Shown: positions 14,826 through 23,366 of the stretch, in pieces
How the letters are laid out: the number at the start of each line of letters is the position of its first letter
How positions within the stretch are numbered: position 1 is the first letter of the stretch
From: Mizugakiibacter sediminis
Lineage (GTDB): Bacteria > Pseudomonadota > Gammaproteobacteria > Xanthomonadales > Rhodanobacteraceae
Direction of reading: 5' to 3'
Assembly: GCF_000953855.2 (NCBI RefSeq)
Contig: NZ_DF970247.1
Span: 1-33,277, forward strand
DNA: 33,277 bases
Translations under genes and position numbers: made by a program
The notes under the pieces: generated by a model
What the model saw: the letters and a program-made list of their open reading frames with translations, nothing else
The model's database searches: none
Told to the model about the DNA's origin: nothing

Positions 14826-15635
14826 GTGCGCCGGCAGCGTCTGCCCGGCCAGCGCCGCGCGGATCTCGCGCAGCTTGGCCTTGACCCGGGCCTCGTTGTC
14901 CGCGCCGATGCGGATCATCGCCTTCTGCCCGAACGAGCGCGCCTCCAGCGCCGGATCGGCGTAGGTGTAGTACACGTTCGGCTGCGCCAGCGCGACCGGC
15001 GGCTGGACGTCGGGCGCGGCCAGCAGGTGGTCGATCACCGCGATCAGGCGGTCGTTGAAATAGCCCTTGGGATAGCCGAGGTCGCGGTAGGCCTGCTGGA
15101 ACAACGGGTAATAGTGCACGTACCAGGCGACCGCCGCCTGCGTGTCGACCGCTTCCAGCAGGCGCACGTAGGCTGCATAGCGCGCGGCATTGCGCTCGGC
15201 GATCACGCGCCGGCCGTTCGCCTCGGCGGTCTGGAACGCGCCGGGCGGGGTGCGCAGCGGCAGGATGTTGTTGCCGATCTGCGGCCGCGGCAGCGCGTCG
15301 ATCGTGGCGACGATGCGCGGGATGATCGCCTGCGGCAGCAGCAGCGCCTGCAGGCCGTCGGCGCCGGGCAGCGCGGACAGCGACCGCAGCACCGCGTCGT
15401 CGCTGTCGGCCAGCGCGGGCAGCGGCGCGGTCGAGGCGGGCGCGGCGGCGACGCGCTCGATCGGATGCTGGACGGGCGGCGGCGCGGTGGTGGTCGGGGC
15501 CGGTGCCGCCGCGGTCGCCGGTGCGGCGGTCCGCGCCTTCTGCTGCGCGTGGTACAGCCAACCCGCGATCGCCGCCGCGAGCGCGATCGCGCCCGCGCCC
15601 GCGATCCACCATCCGCCAGAGCTTCGTTGGGCCAT
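14823..15635 (-). CDS. DUF3014 family membrane-anchored protein
   Basis: A 270-residue protein. It has one N-terminal membrane helix (about 9-27), a Pro/Ala/Thr-rich linker (about 33-75) and a helical DUF3014 domain (about 78-265). The domain shows LSALPGADGLQALLLPQAIIPRIVATIDALPR, the Y-rich YVHYYPLFQQAYRDLGYPKGYFNDRLI and YYTYADPALEARSFGQKAMIR segments. The function of the family is not known. It is probably periplasmic with an N-in anchor. The start at 15635 is backed by GGAG seven bases upstream. Its stop codon is the last three bases of repeat copy A. Confidence 0.88.
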   Translation of the reverse strand: MAQRSSGGWWIAGAGAIALAAAIAGWLYHAQQKARTAAPATAAAPAPTTTAPPPVQHPIERVAAAPASTAPLPALADSDDAVLRSLSALPGADGLQALLLPQAIIPRIVATIDALPRPQIGNNILPLRTPPGAFQTAEANGRRVIAERNAARYAAYVRLLEAVDTQAAVAWYVHYYPLFQQAYRDLGYPKGYFNDRLIAVIDHLLAAPDVQPPVALAQPNVYYTYADPALEARSFGQKAMIRIGADNEARVKAKLREIRAALAGQTLPAH

Positions 15636-15712
15636 CGTCAATCTCCGTGCGCCGGATCGAACGGGGGATTGGACGCGCCGGCCGGCGAATCGTTCCGCGC
15701 CGGCGCCGACCC

Positions 15713-16291
15713 TCAGCCGAATGGACTGACGCCGATCCAGCGCGCGTGCAGCCAGAACGCGAACGCCGCCCACGCCGCCGCGCCGATCACCAGCGCGCCG
15801 AGGTCGCCGGCGAGCGTGCCCGCCGGATAGGTGGTGCCGGCGATCCGGTCGCGGCGCCGCCACATCGCGTAGTCGCCGGCCGCCCACAGCAGGAACGCGC
15901 CGAACAGCAGCACGTCGTGCAGGGAACCGTTCGTCAGCAGGTGGCCGAGCGCCCACAGCGCCGTGCCCGCCAGCATCGGGTGGCCGAGTTTCGCCCTGAA
16001 ATGGTTGGCCGGCCCGCGCGCGGCGAAGAACAGCACCAACGCGGCCAGCGTGAACAGCGCGTTGACGTGCCGCGCCCAGGCCGGCGGGGCGTACAGCGGC
16101 ACCGGCTGCTGGCGGGCCTCGCCGAAGCCCCACACGATCAGCACGAAGCCGACGATCGACACCACGGAATACAGCGCCTTCCAGCCGCGCGCGCCGAGGC
16201 GCGCCAGCATGCGCGTGCGCCAGCCTTCCGCGTACATGCGCAGCGAGTGCGCGCCGAGGAAGATCGCCAGGCCGAGGATCAACATCGCCAT
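15713..16291 (-). CDS. NnrU family membrane protein
   Basis: A 192-residue polytopic membrane protein with about six helices. Family hallmarks are GAHSLRMYAEGWR near the N-terminus, HVNALFTLAALVLFFAARGP and the KLGHPMLAGTALWALGHLLTNGSLHDVLLFGAFLLWA segment in the middle. NnrU was described with nitrite/nitric-oxide reduction genes and is related to isoprenylcysteine-methyltransferase-like membrane enzymes (NnrU/MddA). No denitrification genes are in the window, so the role is open. The start at 16291 is chosen over the in-frame ATG two codons later because GGAG lies about nine bases upstream. It is in the same direction as the DUF3014 gene, 77 bases ahead of it. Confidence 0.88.
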   Translation of the reverse strand: MAMLILGLAIFLGAHSLRMYAEGWRTRMLARLGARGWKALYSVVSIVGFVLIVWGFGEARQQPVPLYAPPAWARHVNALFTLAALVLFFAARGPANHFRAKLGHPMLAGTALWALGHLLTNGSLHDVLLFGAFLLWAAGDYAMWRRRDRIAGTTYPAGTLAGDLGALVIGAAAWAAFAFWLHARWIGVSPFG

Positions 16292-16404
16292 GCTGCAGTT
16301 CTCCGGGAGCGGTACGGGCCTCGCGCGCAAGGGTCCGACAGGCGGCACCCGGCGCGCAAGTCGCGCCGCGGCCGGCCCGGGCGCGGGGCCGGCCGCGGCG
16401 GCGT

Positions 16405-16911
16405 TCAGAACGCGCCGATGAAGTCGGCCTTGCCCAGCTCCACGCCGCAGTGGCGCAGGATCGCGTAGGCGGTGGTGCAGTGGAAGAAGAAGTTGGGGAA
16501 CACGTAGTCGAGCAGGTAGGGCTGGCCCTGCAGCGTCAGCGGACCGCTGCGCCGCGGCACGGTGACGGTGCGCGCCTCGCTGCCGTCGATCTGCTCCGGC
16601 TTCAGCGAGTTCAGGAAGGCGATCGCGCGGTCCAGGCGCGCGTACAGCTCGGCGAAGCTGGTCTCGTTGTCCTCGAACCTGGGCGCTTCGATGGCGGCCA
16701 GGCGCGCGGCGCCGTTCTTGACCATGTCGGTGGCGATCTGCACCTGGCGGGTCAGCGGAAACATGTCGGGATACAGGCGCGTCTGCAGCAGCACCTCAGG
16801 CGCGAAGCCTTTCGCCTGCGCGTGCGCCTCGCCCTTCTTCAGCACGTGGGCGAGGTTGGCAAGCGCGCGCACGAACACCGGCACCGAAGCCTGGTACATC
16901 GAGAGCGTCAT
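16405..16911 (-). CDS. DUF1993 domain protein
   Basis: A 168-residue soluble protein covering the whole DUF1993 domain. Segments typical of it are TLSMYQASVPVFVRALANLAHVL at the start, LYPDMFPLTRQVQIATDMVKNGAARLA, and PNFFFHCTTAYAILRHCGVELGKADFIG at the end. The domain is a DinB-like four-helix bundle; biochemical role unknown. The start at 16911 has AGGAG eight bases upstream. A TACACT promoter box lies 56 bases upstream. Repeat copy B separates it from the MFS gene. Confidence 0.88.
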   Translation of the reverse strand: MTLSMYQASVPVFVRALANLAHVLKKGEAHAQAKGFAPEVLLQTRLYPDMFPLTRQVQIATDMVKNGAARLAAIEAPRFEDNETSFAELYARLDRAIAFLNSLKPEQIDGSEARTVTVPRRSGPLTLQGQPYLLDYVFPNFFFHCTTAYAILRHCGVELGKADFIGAF

Positions 16912-16967
16912 GTCGGACTCCTGTCGATACGGGGAAAGGGCGCGGCCGCACGGCCGCGCGACGCGCC

Positions 16968-16973
16968 AGTGTA
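16968..16973 (-). promoter_or_regulatory. -10 box for the DUF1993 gene
   Basis: The minus strand reads GCGCTACACTGGCGCG. The 13-base core CGCTACACTGGCG is identical before folE and rmuC. Confidence 0.5.
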
Positions 16974-17024
16974 GCGCCCGACGCCGGCGGCAGACGCGGC
17001 GGCCGGCGCGATCCGTCGCGGCGG

Positions 17025-17182
17025 TCAGAGCTTGTGAAAAAACTCGCGTCCAGTGGGTTTTTTCAGTCGTGAGTCCGGCACAGGTCCGGACTCACTCCCG
17101 CGAAGCAAGCGCTTACGCGCTCGCTTCGCGCGCGAGCCGTCCATGGCTCGCCTGAGAGGCTGTTTTTTTTCACAGCCTCTCA
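17025..17182. repeat. Hairpin-rich interspersed repeat, copy B
   Basis: 158 bp, the same element as 14673-14825. The corresponding hairpins are at 17036-17064 (one T.G wobble in the stem), 17100-17129, 17133-17150 and 17153-17182 (11-bp stem, loop enlarged to eight bases). In the second hairpin the C-G pair of copy A is an A-T pair here, a compensatory change. It ends four bases before the MFS stop codon, again at a minus-strand gene's 3' end. Confidence 0.85.
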
Positions 17183-17185
17183 CGC

Positions 17186-18421
17186 CTACGCCGGCTGCGG
17201 CACCGGCTGGCGCGCGACCCGCCGCGCCAGCAGCGCGCCCGCGGTCAGCAGCAGCGCGGACAGCAGGAACGCCGCGCCCGGCAGGTGCAGATCGGCGTAC
17301 GCGCCGATGAAGGCGGCGAACACCTGGGTGAACAGCGCCGGACCGAAGATGCCGGCGAGGCTGGCCAGGCTGGTGATCGCGCCCTGCAGGCGGCCCTGCT
17401 CGTGCGGGTCGACCTGGCGCGTCATCAGCGCCTGCGTCGACGGGCCGGCCAGGCCCCACAGCGCCAGCAGCGGAATGCCGACGAGGAACACCGGGCCGCT
17501 GGTGGCGAGCCCCATCACCGCGAAACCTGCTGCGCCGCAGACCAGGCCGATCAGCAGCGTGCGCCGCTCGCCGAGGCGCGGCACCAGCCGGCCGACCAGC
17601 CAGGCCTGCGTGAAGGCGTTGCACAGGCCGACCAGCGCCAGCGTGTAGCCGACCGCCTGCGCGCCCCAGCCGTAGCGGTAGTCGGCGTACAGCACGAACA
17701 CGCTCTGCAGCACGTAGTGGGCGAGGTTGGAGAGGAACACCAGCGTCGCCAGGCCGAACACCTGCGGATAGCGACGCAGCAGGAACAGCGAGCCGAGCGG
17801 ATTGGCGTGCGCCCAGTCGAAGCGCGCGCTGCGCCGCTCCGGCGGCAGCGCCTCGGGCAGGATGAACCAGCCGTAGCAGAAGTTGGTCAGCGCCAGCAGC
17901 GCCGCCGCCCAGAACGGCGCGCGCAGGTGCCAGTCGCCGAGGAAGCCGCCCAGCGCCGGGCCGACGATGAAGCCGATGCCGAACGCCGAACCGAGCAGGC
18001 CGTAGCTGGCGGCACGCTTCTCCGGCGGCGTGACGTCGGCGATGTAGGCGTTGGCGGTGGTGAAGCTGGCCGCGGTCATGCCGGAGATGCAGCGGCCGAT
18101 CAGCAGCAGCGGCAGCGTGCCGACCAGCGCCATGAACAGGAAGTCGATGCCGATGCCGAGGTTGGACAGCAGGATCACCGGTCGCCGTCCGTAGCGGTCG
18201 GACAGCGCGCCCTGGATCGGCGAGCACACGAACTGGATCAGCGCGAACAGCGTGCTGAACACGCCCACCCACATCGCCGCGCGCGCGACGCCGCCGCCGG
18301 CCAGCCGCTCGACCAGATGCGGCAGCACGGGAATGATGATGCCGAACGACAGGATGTCGATCAGCACGGTCACGAACACGAAGATCACCGCGGCGCGGCG
18401 CACGGGAGCGCTTAAGGACAT
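17186..18421 (-). CDS. TCR/Tet-type MFS transporter
   Basis: A 411-residue major facilitator with about 12 membrane helices. The N-terminal helix carries [17 protein letters not shown], typical of TetA-like antiporters. Motif A is intact in the loop between helices 2 and 3 ([14 protein letters not shown], 71-84), and the antiporter motif region ([21 protein letters not shown]) is present. It is probably a proton-coupled drug or small-molecule exporter; the substrate cannot be read from sequence. No TetR-type regulator is adjacent. The start at 18421 removes an Arg-rich upstream frame that has no membrane character. It is divergent from the molybdenum hydroxylase operon. Confidence 0.88.
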   Translation of the reverse strand: MSLSAPVRRAAVIFVFVTVLIDILSFGIIIPVLPHLVERLAGGGVARAAMWVGVFSTLFALIQFVCSPIQGALSDRYGRRPVILLSNLGIGIDFLFMALVGTLPLLLIGRCISGMTAASFTTANAYIADVTPPEKRAASYGLLGSAFGIGFIVGPALGGFLGDWHLRAPFWAAALLALTNFCYGWFILPEALPPERRSARFDWAHANPLGSLFLLRRYPQVFGLATLVFLSNLAHYVLQSVFVLYADYRYGWGAQAVGYTLALVGLCNAFTQAWLVGRLVPRLGERRTLLIGLVCGAAGFAVMGLATSGPVFLVGIPLLALWGLAGPSTQALMTRQVDPHEQGRLQGAITSLASLAGIFGPALFTQVFAAFIGAYADLHLPGAAFLLSALLLTAGALLARRVARQPVPQPA

Positions 18422-18473
18422 GGCGGGTCTCGGGGGCAGGGGATCGGGCGCCGGCTGGGGCCGCGAAGGCGCG

Positions 18474-18479
18474 ATTGTA
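18474..18479 (-). promoter_or_regulatory. -10 box for the MFS gene
   Basis: The minus strand reads TACAAT followed by CGCGCC, 52 bases before the start codon; five of six consensus positions. Confidence 0.45.
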
Positions 18480-18590
18480 CGGATTCGGCGCGGCCGCTGC
18501 GCGGCCGTTCGCCGGGCGATCCGGCCAGCGGCGCCACGGCCGCAGCGGCGCGGCCGCCGCCGCCGCGTGGCGGCCGCCGCGCCGCCGGCG

Positions 18591-18596
18591 TATGCT
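18591..18596 (+). promoter_or_regulatory. -10-like box for the Mo-hydroxylase operon
   Basis: TATGCT followed by GGCCGC, which would leave a leader of about 140 bases before the start at 18739. The long leader makes this assignment uncertain. Confidence 0.3.
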
Positions 18597-18738
18597 GGCC
18601 GCATGCGTCCGCGCGCCCGCCGCCGCCGCAGTCCCGCCCCGCGGCTGTCGCCGCACCCCTCGTAGCGTGCCTTTCCGTCCGCGGCCCCGCCGCGCGCGGC
18701 GGGCCGCCTCGTCCTCGCCGTCGTCGCAGGGAGGTCCC

Positions 18739-19203
18739 ATGACCACGCTCAAGCTCAACGGCCGATCCGTCGACACCGATGCCGCGCCCGACACCCCGCT
18801 GCTGTGGGTGCTGCGCGACCACCTCGGCATGGTCGGCACCAAGTTCGGCTGCGGCGCCGCGCTGTGCGGCGCCTGCACGGTGCATCTCGACGGCGAACCG
18901 GTGCGCTCCTGCGTGACGCCGCTGTCGGCCGCGGCCGGCCGCGCCGTCACCACCATCGAAGGCGTCGACGGCAAGGTGGCGGCGGCGGTGCTCTCCGCCT
19001 GGGATGCGATCCAGGTGCCGCAGTGCGGCTACTGCCAGCCGGGCCAGGTGATGAGCGCGACGGCGCTGCTCGCGCGCAACCCGCGGCCGAGCGACGCCGA
19101 GATCGACGCGGCGATGCAGGGCAACCTGTGCCGCTGCGGCACCTACCCGCGCATCCGCGCCGCGATCCACGCGGCCGCGCGGAGACTGGAGGGCGGCACA
19201 TGA
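18739..19203 (+). CDS. (2Fe-2S)-binding subunit of a molybdenum hydroxylase
   Basis: A 154-residue electron-transfer subunit with both [2Fe-2S] sites of the xanthine-oxidase family. The plant-ferredoxin-type cluster uses C38, C43, C46 and C58; the second, in the helical domain, uses C96, C99, C131 and C133 (CGYC...CRC). It has no signal peptide, so it would be exported by piggy-backing on the Tat-targeted partner. The start at 18739 is backed by GGGAGG five bases upstream. Its TGA overlaps the ATG of the next gene (ATGA), indicating coupled translation. It resembles the small subunit of isoquinoline 1-oxidoreductase. Confidence 0.93.
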   Translation: MTTLKLNGRSVDTDAAPDTPLLWVLRDHLGMVGTKFGCGAALCGACTVHLDGEPVRSCVTPLSAAAGRAVTTIEGVDGKVAAAVLSAWDAIQVPQCGYCQPGQVMSATALLARNPRPSDAEIDAAMQGNLCRCGTYPRIRAAIHAAARRLEGGT

Positions 19204-21350
19204 ACGCGCAGATCGATCTCTCCCGCCGGCGTTTCCTCAAGGTTTCCGCGCTGGCCGGCGGCGGCCTGCTGCTGGGTTTCCGCCTGGCGCGGGGCGCGGA
19301 GCGTCCGCCGGCGCAGGCGCTGGCGCAGGCCAACGGCGACCTCGCGCCGAACGCGTGGCTGGCCGTGCGCGGCGACGGCGGCATCCGTTTCGTCTGCCCG
19401 CGCAACGAGATGGGCCAGGACGTGTTGACCTCGCTGGCCATGCTGCTGGCCGAGGAGCTGGGCGCGGCGCCGCGGCAGATCGAGGTGCTGCAGGCCGAGG
19501 TCGATCCGGCCTACGTCAACGGCCTGCTGGGCGCGCAGATCACCGGCGGCAGCACCAGCGTGCGCGACGCCTGGGACAAGCTGCGCCAGGCCGGCGCCAC
19601 CGCGCGCGTCATGCTGGTCGCCGCCGCCGCCGCGCAGTGGCAGGTGCCGGCCGCCGAGTGCACGGTCGCCGACGGCGTGATCCGCCACGGCAACAAGCAA
19701 CTGCCGTTCGCCGCGGTCGCCGCGGCGGCGGCCAAGCTGCCGGTGCCGGCGGAAGTGCCGCTGAAGCCGCGCGCGCAGTTCGGCGTGATCGGCAGGCCGC
19801 TGCCGCGCCTGGACGGCGCCGCCAAGTCGCGCGGCCGCGTGCTGTACGGCATCGACGTCGCCGCGCCCGACATGTTGTACGCCGCGCTGCTGCCGTGCCC
19901 GGTGCTCGGCGGCAGGCTGGCGCGCTTCGATGCTGCCGCTGCCGAAAAGCGCCCGGGCGTGCGCAAGGTGGTGGCGATCGACGACGGCGTGGCGGTGCTG
20001 GCCGACCACTGGTGGCAGGCGCGGCAGGCGCTGGCCGGCCTCGAGGTGGAATGGGACGAAGGCCCGGCGGCGACGCTCGACAGCGCGGCGATCCAGGCCG
20101 CGCTGGAAGCCGCGGCCGAGCAGCCGGGCGCGGTGGCGAAGCAGGCCGGCAACGCCGCCGCCGAATTCGCCAAGGCGAAGCCGATCGAGGCGCGCTACAC
20201 CGCGCAGATGCTGGCGCACGCCACGCTGGAGCCGCAGAACTGCACGGCGCGCGTCGGCGGCGACGGCGTCGACGTCTGGGTCAGCACGCAGTTCCCGCAG
20301 GGCGCGCGCGACATCGCCGCGAAGGCGGCGGGCGTGAAGCCGGAGCAGGTGCGCATCCACGCGCAGTTGATCGGCGGCGGCTTCGGCCGGCGCCTCGAGG
20401 TGGACTTCGTCGGCCAGGCGGTGGCGATCGCCAGGGAGGTGGCGGGCAAGTCGGTCAAGCTGATCTGGACGCGCGAGGACGACGTGCGCCACGACTTCTA
20501 CCGACCGCCCTCGCTGCACCTGATGCGCGGCATCATCGCCGACGGCCGCGTGCGCGCCTTCAGCCAGAAGATGATCTCGCCGTCGATCACCGCGCGCATG
20601 TTCCCGGACGCGGTGAAGGACGGCATCGACGCCTTCATGGTCGAGGGCGCGGCCAACCTCGTCTACGACATCCCGCACCTCGACCTGCGCACGGTGATCC
20701 AGGAGGTCGGCGTGCGCGTCGGCTACTGGCGCTCGGTCAGCAACGCGCTGAACGCGTTCGCCATCGAAAGCTTCGTCGACGAGCTGGCGCACGCCGCCGG
20801 GCGCGATCCGGTCGCGTTCCGCCTGGCCATGCTGGACCGGCAGCCGCGCCAGCGCGCGGTGCTGGAACGCGCGGCGAAGGAGGCCGGCTGGAAGACGAAG
20901 CCGGCGCGCGGACGCGCCTTCGGCTGCGCCTCGATGGAGTGCTACGACACCCACGTCGCGCTGGTCGCGCAGGTCGCGGGCGGCGCCGGCCGCGTCAAGC
21001 TGGAGCGGCTGACCTTCGCCGTCGATCCGGGCATCGCCGTGCATCCGGACCAGGTGATCGCGCAGATGCAGGGCGGCGCGGTGACCGGGCTGATCGGCGC
21101 GCTGCGCGGCAAGATCACGATCAAGGGCGGGCGCGTCGAGCAGTCCAACTTCCACGACTTCGCCATTCCGCGCATCGCCGAGGTGCCGCCGATCGACGTG
21201 CACGTCATCGAGGGCGGCGACAAGCCGGGCGGCATCGGCGAGGTCGGCGTGCCGCTGGTGGCGCCGGCGATCGCCAACGCGGTGTTCGCGCTGACCGGCA
21301 CGCGCATCCGCGCGCTGCCGCTGGCCGACGGCGGGGTGGCGTTCGCCTGA
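19200..21350 (+). CDS. Molybdopterin-binding subunit, isoquinoline 1-oxidoreductase beta type
   Basis: A 716-residue catalytic subunit of the xanthine-oxidase family. A Tat signal ([19 protein letters not shown], from residue 8) marks export to the periplasm, as for the IorB/aldehyde oxidase subfamily. Molybdopterin-cytosine-dinucleotide contacts include [15 protein letters not shown] and the [22 protein letters not shown] segment (about 390-410). The active-site Glu is E681 in GGIGEVGVP. It hydroxylates N-heterocycles or oxidises aldehydes; the substrate is unresolved. No FAD subunit, cytochrome subunit or MocA-type cofactor gene is adjacent, so those would lie elsewhere. The stop is three bases from the convergent GGDEF gene. 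Confidence 0.9.
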   Translation: MNAQIDLSRRRFLKVSALAGGGLLLGFRLARGAERPPAQALAQANGDLAPNAWLAVRGDGGIRFVCPRNEMGQDVLTSLAMLLAEELGAAPRQIEVLQAEVDPAYVNGLLGAQITGGSTSVRDAWDKLRQAGATARVMLVAAAAAQWQVPAAECTVADGVIRHGNKQLPFAAVAAAAAKLPVPAEVPLKPRAQFGVIGRPLPRLDGAAKSRGRVLYGIDVAAPDMLYAALLPCPVLGGRLARFDAAAAEKRPGVRKVVAIDDGVAVLADHWWQARQALAGLEVEWDEGPAATLDSAAIQAALEAAAEQPGAVAKQAGNAAAEFAKAKPIEARYTAQMLAHATLEPQNCTARVGGDGVDVWVSTQFPQGARDIAAKAAGVKPEQVRIHAQLIGGGFGRRLEVDFVGQAVAIAREVAGKSVKLIWTREDDVRHDFYRPPSLHLMRGIIADGRVRAFSQKMISPSITARMFPDAVKDGIDAFMVEGAANLVYDIPHLDLRTVIQEVGVRVGYWRSVSNALNAFAIESFVDELAHAAGRDPVAFRLAMLDRQPRQRAVLERAAKEAGWKTKPARGRAFGCASMECYDTHVALVAQVAGGAGRVKLERLTFAVDPGIAVHPDQVIAQMQGGAVTGLIGALRGKITIKGGRVEQSNFHDFAIPRIAEVPPIDVHVIEGGDKPGGIGEVGVPLVAPAIANAVFALTGTRIRALPLADGGVAFA

Positions 21351-21353
21351 GAT

Positions 21354-22571
21354 TCAGTCGTCGTCGGCCACGGTCGCCGGCGCCGGCGACACGGCGGCGT
21401 CTTGCCCGCCGTCGGCGGCGACCACGCGGTTGCGGCCGGCGCGCTTGGCGGCGTACAGCGCGCGGTCGGCGCGGTGCAGCAGGTCCTCCAGGCCGCCATC
21501 GCCGGGCTGCAGCGCGGTGACGCCGATCGACACGGTCAGCGCGTGCGGCTGGCCCGCCACCGTGAGCGCATCGGCGGCGATCGCCGCGCGCACGCGCTCG
21601 GCGGTTTCCAGCGCGGCCGCCGCGCCGGTGTCGGGCAGCAGCGCGACGAACTCCTCGCCGCCGAGGCGGCCGAGCACGTCGCTGGCGCGCAGCGCGCGCT
21701 GCAGGCGCGCGACCAGCGTGCACAGCACGCTGTCGCCGCCGGCGTGGCCGAACTGGTCGTTGACGCGCTTGAAGTGGTCGGCGTCGATCAGCAGCACGGC
21801 GAACTCGCGGCCGTGGCGCACGGCTTCGGCGATCATGCGCCGCGCGTGCTCGGCCAGCGCGCGCCGGTTGGCGATGCGGGTCAGCGGGTCGATGCGGGCC
21901 ATGCGCGCCAGCTCCGACTGCGCGGCCTCGTTGTAGAGCAGCAGGAAGCCCACGCTGGCGAGCAGCGGCTCGATCATCAGCACCAGCGTGTTGACCTCGT
22001 CGGCCAGGCACGGCGCGAGGTCGATGCCGGCGCCGAGCGCGGCCAGGTCGGCGGCCAGCACGCGCCAGCCCATGCTCGCCACCACCAGCAGCATCATCAG
22101 CAGGATCACCCGCCGCCCGGGCGAACCGCCGCGGCCGAAGCTGTCCCGCAGCGGCCAGATCAGTTGCAGCGAGAACGCCGTCGCGGCGAGGCCGAGCGCG
22201 TTGATGCGGCCGACGTAGCTCGGCTGCAGCCGGGTGAACCAGGCGATCGCCAGCGTGGTGAGCAGCGCCGTCGTCCACAGCAGCGCGCGATGCTGCGGCG
22301 CGCCGCACATGATGCGCAACGTGCGCGTTGCTTCGGCGAAGCCCAGCACCAGCAGGCCGTTGCCGGCGATGCGCACGAAATCGGCATTGAAGAAGGCGTG
22401 CTGGCGGAACAGCATCCAGCCGGCCGCCTGCAGCAGCAGGGACGCCACCCAGACGTGCACGCTGCGCCGCGCCGGCCCGACGTAGCCGCGCGTGGCGAAC
22501 ACCAGCGTCGCCGCCAGCATCGTCGCCTGCGTCGACCCCATCAGCGCCGCCGTGGGGATGTCGAACGGCAT
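21354..22571 (-). CDS. Membrane diguanylate cyclase (GGDEF), paralog 1
   Basis: A 405-residue protein with about six to seven membrane helices (residues 8-215) followed by a GGDEF domain (about 225-385). The active site is GGEEF (304-308), with a product-inhibition site RASD (295-298) at the canonical five-residue spacing. DADHFKRVNDQFGH and YAAKRAGRNRV are intact, so it should make c-di-GMP from two GTP. The membrane part is not a sensor domain I can name, but it is shared with the second GGDEF gene at 27317-28594: both begin M-x-x-D-x-PT and have ARRS.xVW..SLLLQAA. The start at 22571 has AGGGGGG three bases upstream. Confidence 0.92.
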   Translation of the reverse strand: MPFDIPTAALMGSTQATMLAATLVFATRGYVGPARRSVHVWVASLLLQAAGWMLFRQHAFFNADFVRIAGNGLLVLGFAEATRTLRIMCGAPQHRALLWTTALLTTLAIAWFTRLQPSYVGRINALGLAATAFSLQLIWPLRDSFGRGGSPGRRVILLMMLLVVASMGWRVLAADLAALGAGIDLAPCLADEVNTLVLMIEPLLASVGFLLLYNEAAQSELARMARIDPLTRIANRRALAEHARRMIAEAVRHGREFAVLLIDADHFKRVNDQFGHAGGDSVLCTLVARLQRALRASDVLGRLGGEEFVALLPDTGAAAALETAERVRAAIAADALTVAGQPHALTVSIGVTALQPGDGGLEDLLHRADRALYAAKRAGRNRVVAADGGQDAAVSPAPATVADDD

Positions 22572-22610
22572 GAGCCCCCCTGTTGGCCCATCGCACCGGG
22601 ATGCGCGCGG

Positions 22611-22638
22611 AGCATAACGGCGAAGCGGGCGCGCGCAA
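22611..22638 (-). promoter_or_regulatory. Promoter of GGDEF paralog 1
   Basis: Minus strand: -35 TTGCGC (22638-22633), a 16-base spacer, -10 TATGCT (22616-22611) followed by CCGCGCGC. The start codon is 39 bases on. Confidence 0.45.
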
Positions 22639-22642
22639 CGTG

Positions 22643-22706
22643 ACGGCCGGCGGCGCCGGCCGTCGTTCGACAGATGTTCACGATTGCCGGCCGCGGCGCG
22701 GCCGGC
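22643..22706 (-). terminator. Tandem GC hairpins downstream of folE
   Basis: Two perfect 9-bp stems with three-base loops: GCCGGCCGC/GCGGCCGGC at 22686-22706 and ACGGCCGGC/GCCGGCCGT at 22643-22663. They begin four bases after the folE stop. There is no T-tract. They sit immediately upstream of the promoter of the next minus-strand gene. Confidence 0.5.
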
Positions 22707-22710
22707 CCGC

Positions 22711-23316
22711 TCAGGCGTGATTGTCGATGTCGATGAAGCGCAGGAACTCGGCGCGGGTGCGCGCGTCGTCGCGGAACGCGCCGAGCATCTGGCTGGTGAT
22801 CATGGACACGCCGCGCTTGTGCACGCCGCGCGTGGTCATGCACTGGTGCTGGGCGTCGATCACCACCGCCACGCCGCGCGGCTGCAGCACCTTGTCGATG
22901 CAGTGGGCGATCTGCGCGGTGAGCTTTTCCTGCACTTGAAAGCGGCGCGCGTAGGCGTCGACCACGCGCGCCAGCTTGCTGATGCCGACCACCTTGTCGG
23001 TGGGCAGGTAGCCGACGTGGGCGCGGCCGATGATCGGCGCCATGTGGTGCTCGCAGAACGACTCGAAGTGGATGTCGCGCAGCACGATCATCTCGTCGTA
23101 GCCGGCGACCTCCTCGAAGGTGCGGCCGAGGTATTCGGCGGGGTCGATCGCGTAGCCGGAGAACCAGTCGCGATAGGCGTCGACCACGCGCCCGGGGGTG
23201 TCGAGCAGGCCCTCGCGCGCCGGGTCCTCGCCGGCCCAGCGCAGCAGCGTGCGCACCGCCTCCTCGGCGGCTTCGCGGGTGACGGCGGCCGGCGCGACCT
23301 TCTTGTTCTTCGCCAT
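22711..23316 (-). CDS. folE: GTP cyclohydrolase I
   Basis: A 201-residue enzyme that converts GTP to 7,8-dihydroneopterin triphosphate, the first step toward tetrahydrofolate. Zinc ligands of the FolE1 type are present: C88 and H91 in [10 protein letters not shown], and C159 in [44 protein letters not shown] is the conserved core. Length fits a bacterial homodecameric enzyme. The start at 23316 has AGGAG seven bases upstream and a TACACT promoter box 29 bases upstream. The first eight residues (MAKNKKVA) are a short basic tail. Confidence 0.97.
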   Translation of the reverse strand: MAKNKKVAPAAVTREAAEEAVRTLLRWAGEDPAREGLLDTPGRVVDAYRDWFSGYAIDPAEYLGRTFEEVAGYDEMIVLRDIHFESFCEHHMAPIIGRAHVGYLPTDKVVGISKLARVVDAYARRFQVQEKLTAQIAHCIDKVLQPRGVAVVIDAQHQCMTTRGVHKRGVSMITSQMLGAFRDDARTRAEFLRFIDIDNHA

Positions 23317-23345
23317 GATCGACTCCTGCAGGGGGCGGACGCGCC

Positions 23346-23351
23346 AGTGTA
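23346..23351 (-). promoter_or_regulatory. -10 box for folE
   Basis: The minus strand reads GACGCTACACTGGCGCG; the core CGCTACACTGGCG is shared with rmuC and the DUF1993 gene. It lies just past the rmuC stop. Confidence 0.5.
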
Positions 23352-23366
23352 GCGTCCCGCGCGGGT

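Larger units (their letters stand above)
18422..18738. other. Divergent intergenic region between MFS and Mo-hydroxylase genes
   Basis: 317 bases without a convincing gene. It holds the MFS -10 box (18474-18479), a 9-bp perfect GC-rich inverted repeat (GCGGCCGCC at 18550-18558 with GGCGGCCGC at 18569-18577), a -10-like TATGCT at 18591-18596, and a long leader for the plus-strand operon. The inverted repeat lies between the two promoter boxes and could be an operator or only GC-rich palindromy. Confidence 0.4.

Noticed and set aside
18475-18738. Coding extension of the 2Fe-2S subunit upstream of 18739
   Set aside because: The extra sequence is Arg/Ala/Pro-rich without domain character, and GGGAGG directly precedes the ATG at 18739.
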